Below, piece by piece: positions 63,581-64,000 of a DNA stretch of 64,000 nt. A model generated the notes under the pieces. The model saw only the letters and a program-made list of their open reading frames with translations. It did no database searches and was not told the origin of the DNA. A program made the position numbers and the translations under genes. Within the stretch, counting starts at the first letter, position 1. The number at the start of each line of letters is the position of its first letter. Source of the stretch: Brevibacillus porteri (GTDB lineage: Bacteria > Bacillota > Bacilli > Brevibacillales > Brevibacillaceae); contig NZ_PXZO01000023.1 in the NCBI RefSeq assembly GCF_003013475.1, positions 1-64,000 on the forward strand, in the 5' to 3' direction.

Positions 63581-64000
63581 ATGAAGAGAAAACTCCTATT
63601 CACTATCAGCTTGTTCATCATCCTGAGTGTATTGACAGGGTTCCATCCCGCATCAGCCAACACCTTGCAACAGTCATTCCAAGCAAACCTTGTCCCTGTT
63701 TCAAAAATGGAGCTTCCTGCAAAAACCATCATCGGGTTTGGAGAAGCTACGCATGGCAACAAGCAATTCACTACGCTGAAGTTAGATATTTTTAAGCATT
63801 TGGTAGAAAAACAAGGTTATCGCGTATTTGCCATCGAAGGTGATTTTGGCGGTGGACAAAAGGTCAATGAATACATTTTAGGCGGCAGCGGAACTGCTCA
63901 GGATGCCGCAAAAGCCATCGGATTTACGATTTACCATACAGAAGAAATGGCCGCCCTTCTCTCTTGGATGCGCGCCTTTAATGAGAAGCGAGATGCCAAA
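63581..64000 (+). CDS. Erythromycin-esterase-family protein (partial, cut by window end)
   Basis: The first 140 residues are present and the frame is open at the window edge. A signal peptide (MKRKLLFTISLFIILSVLTGF, cut near ASAN) is followed by the family motif GFGEATHGNKQFTTLKLDIFKHL and FAIEGDFGGGQKVNEYI. Members include erythromycin esterases but many secreted ones in Bacillota have other or unknown roles. Resistance should not be assumed. The ribosome binding site GAGAGAG is modest. Confidence 0.8.
   Translation, partial: MKRKLLFTISLFIILSVLTGFHPASANTLQQSFQANLVPVSKMELPAKTIIGFGEATHGNKQFTTLKLDIFKHLVEKQGYRVFAIEGDFGGGQKVNEYILGGSGTAQDAAKAIGFTIYHTEEMAALLSWMRAFNEKRDAK

Noticed and set aside
63581-64000. 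Macrolide resistance gene
   Set aside because: Only the first third is visible, and secreted erythromycin-esterase-like proteins of Bacillota often have other or unknown functions.

Overview
The window reads as chromosomal DNA of a spore-forming, aerobic Bacillota bacterium, most likely Brevibacillus or a close relative. The reasons are strong AGGAGG-type ribosome binding sites, a GerA-type germination operon, ecsAB, a yvaDEF-like block, glpP-controlled glycerol genes, caa3 oxidase with a cytochrome c domain on subunit II, and intermediate GC content. The genus is inferred from gene content and cannot be proven here. No rRNA, tRNA, CRISPR array, transposase or phage gene was found.

Region 1 (287-20793, all minus strand) is a phenylacetate (paa) catabolic island. 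Reading downstream from 20793 it holds an EthD-like protein, thioesterases, enoyl-CoA hydratases, PaaK, PaaF, PaaG, a PaaH split into two genes, two thiolases, an FlK-like thioesterase, PaaX, a complete Liv-type ABC importer (HMGF plus binding protein), a soluble YfmS-like chemoreceptor, the PaaABCD epoxidase and an aldehyde dehydrogenase. PaaK activates phenylacetate, PaaABCD epoxidises the ring, PaaG isomerises the epoxide, and PaaF, PaaH and PaaJ carry out beta-oxidation. Neither PaaE nor a fused PaaZ is present. Related ATAACG-containing sites lie in front of ethD, paaX and paaA and are candidate PaaX operators.

Region 2 (20794-25716) has about 700 bp of non-coding DNA with a 207-bp perfect-ended inverted-repeat element, then ctaCDEF for caa3 cytochrome oxidase. 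Region 3 (25717-36217) carries an SDR enzyme, a germination operon with A and C subunits but no B permease, a SurA-N lipid-free secreted/membrane protein, a coiled-coil protein, ecsAB, a transmembrane chemoreceptor and a methyltransferase.

Region 4 (36510-51193) contains a membrane-anchored multicopper-oxidase-like protein whose C-terminal copper ligands are replaced, followed on the opposite strand by an eight-gene operon. That operon encodes a large secreted membrane protein, an ABC-2 exporter pair, a coiled-coil membrane protein, a MoxR ATPase, a DUF58 protein and two membrane VWA proteins. It is the best candidate here for a little-described system.

Region 5 (51295-64000) has a decayed gene, proline dehydrogenase divergent from a MocR regulator, a small ORF without a normal start codon, the glycerol regulon (glpP, glpD, glpK, glpF) with two matching GlpP-type leaders and terminators, the yvaD/yvaE/yvaF-like block, a second MocR whose PLP lysine is replaced by glutamine, a GNAT acetyltransferase, and the start of an erythromycin-esterase-family gene cut by the window edge.
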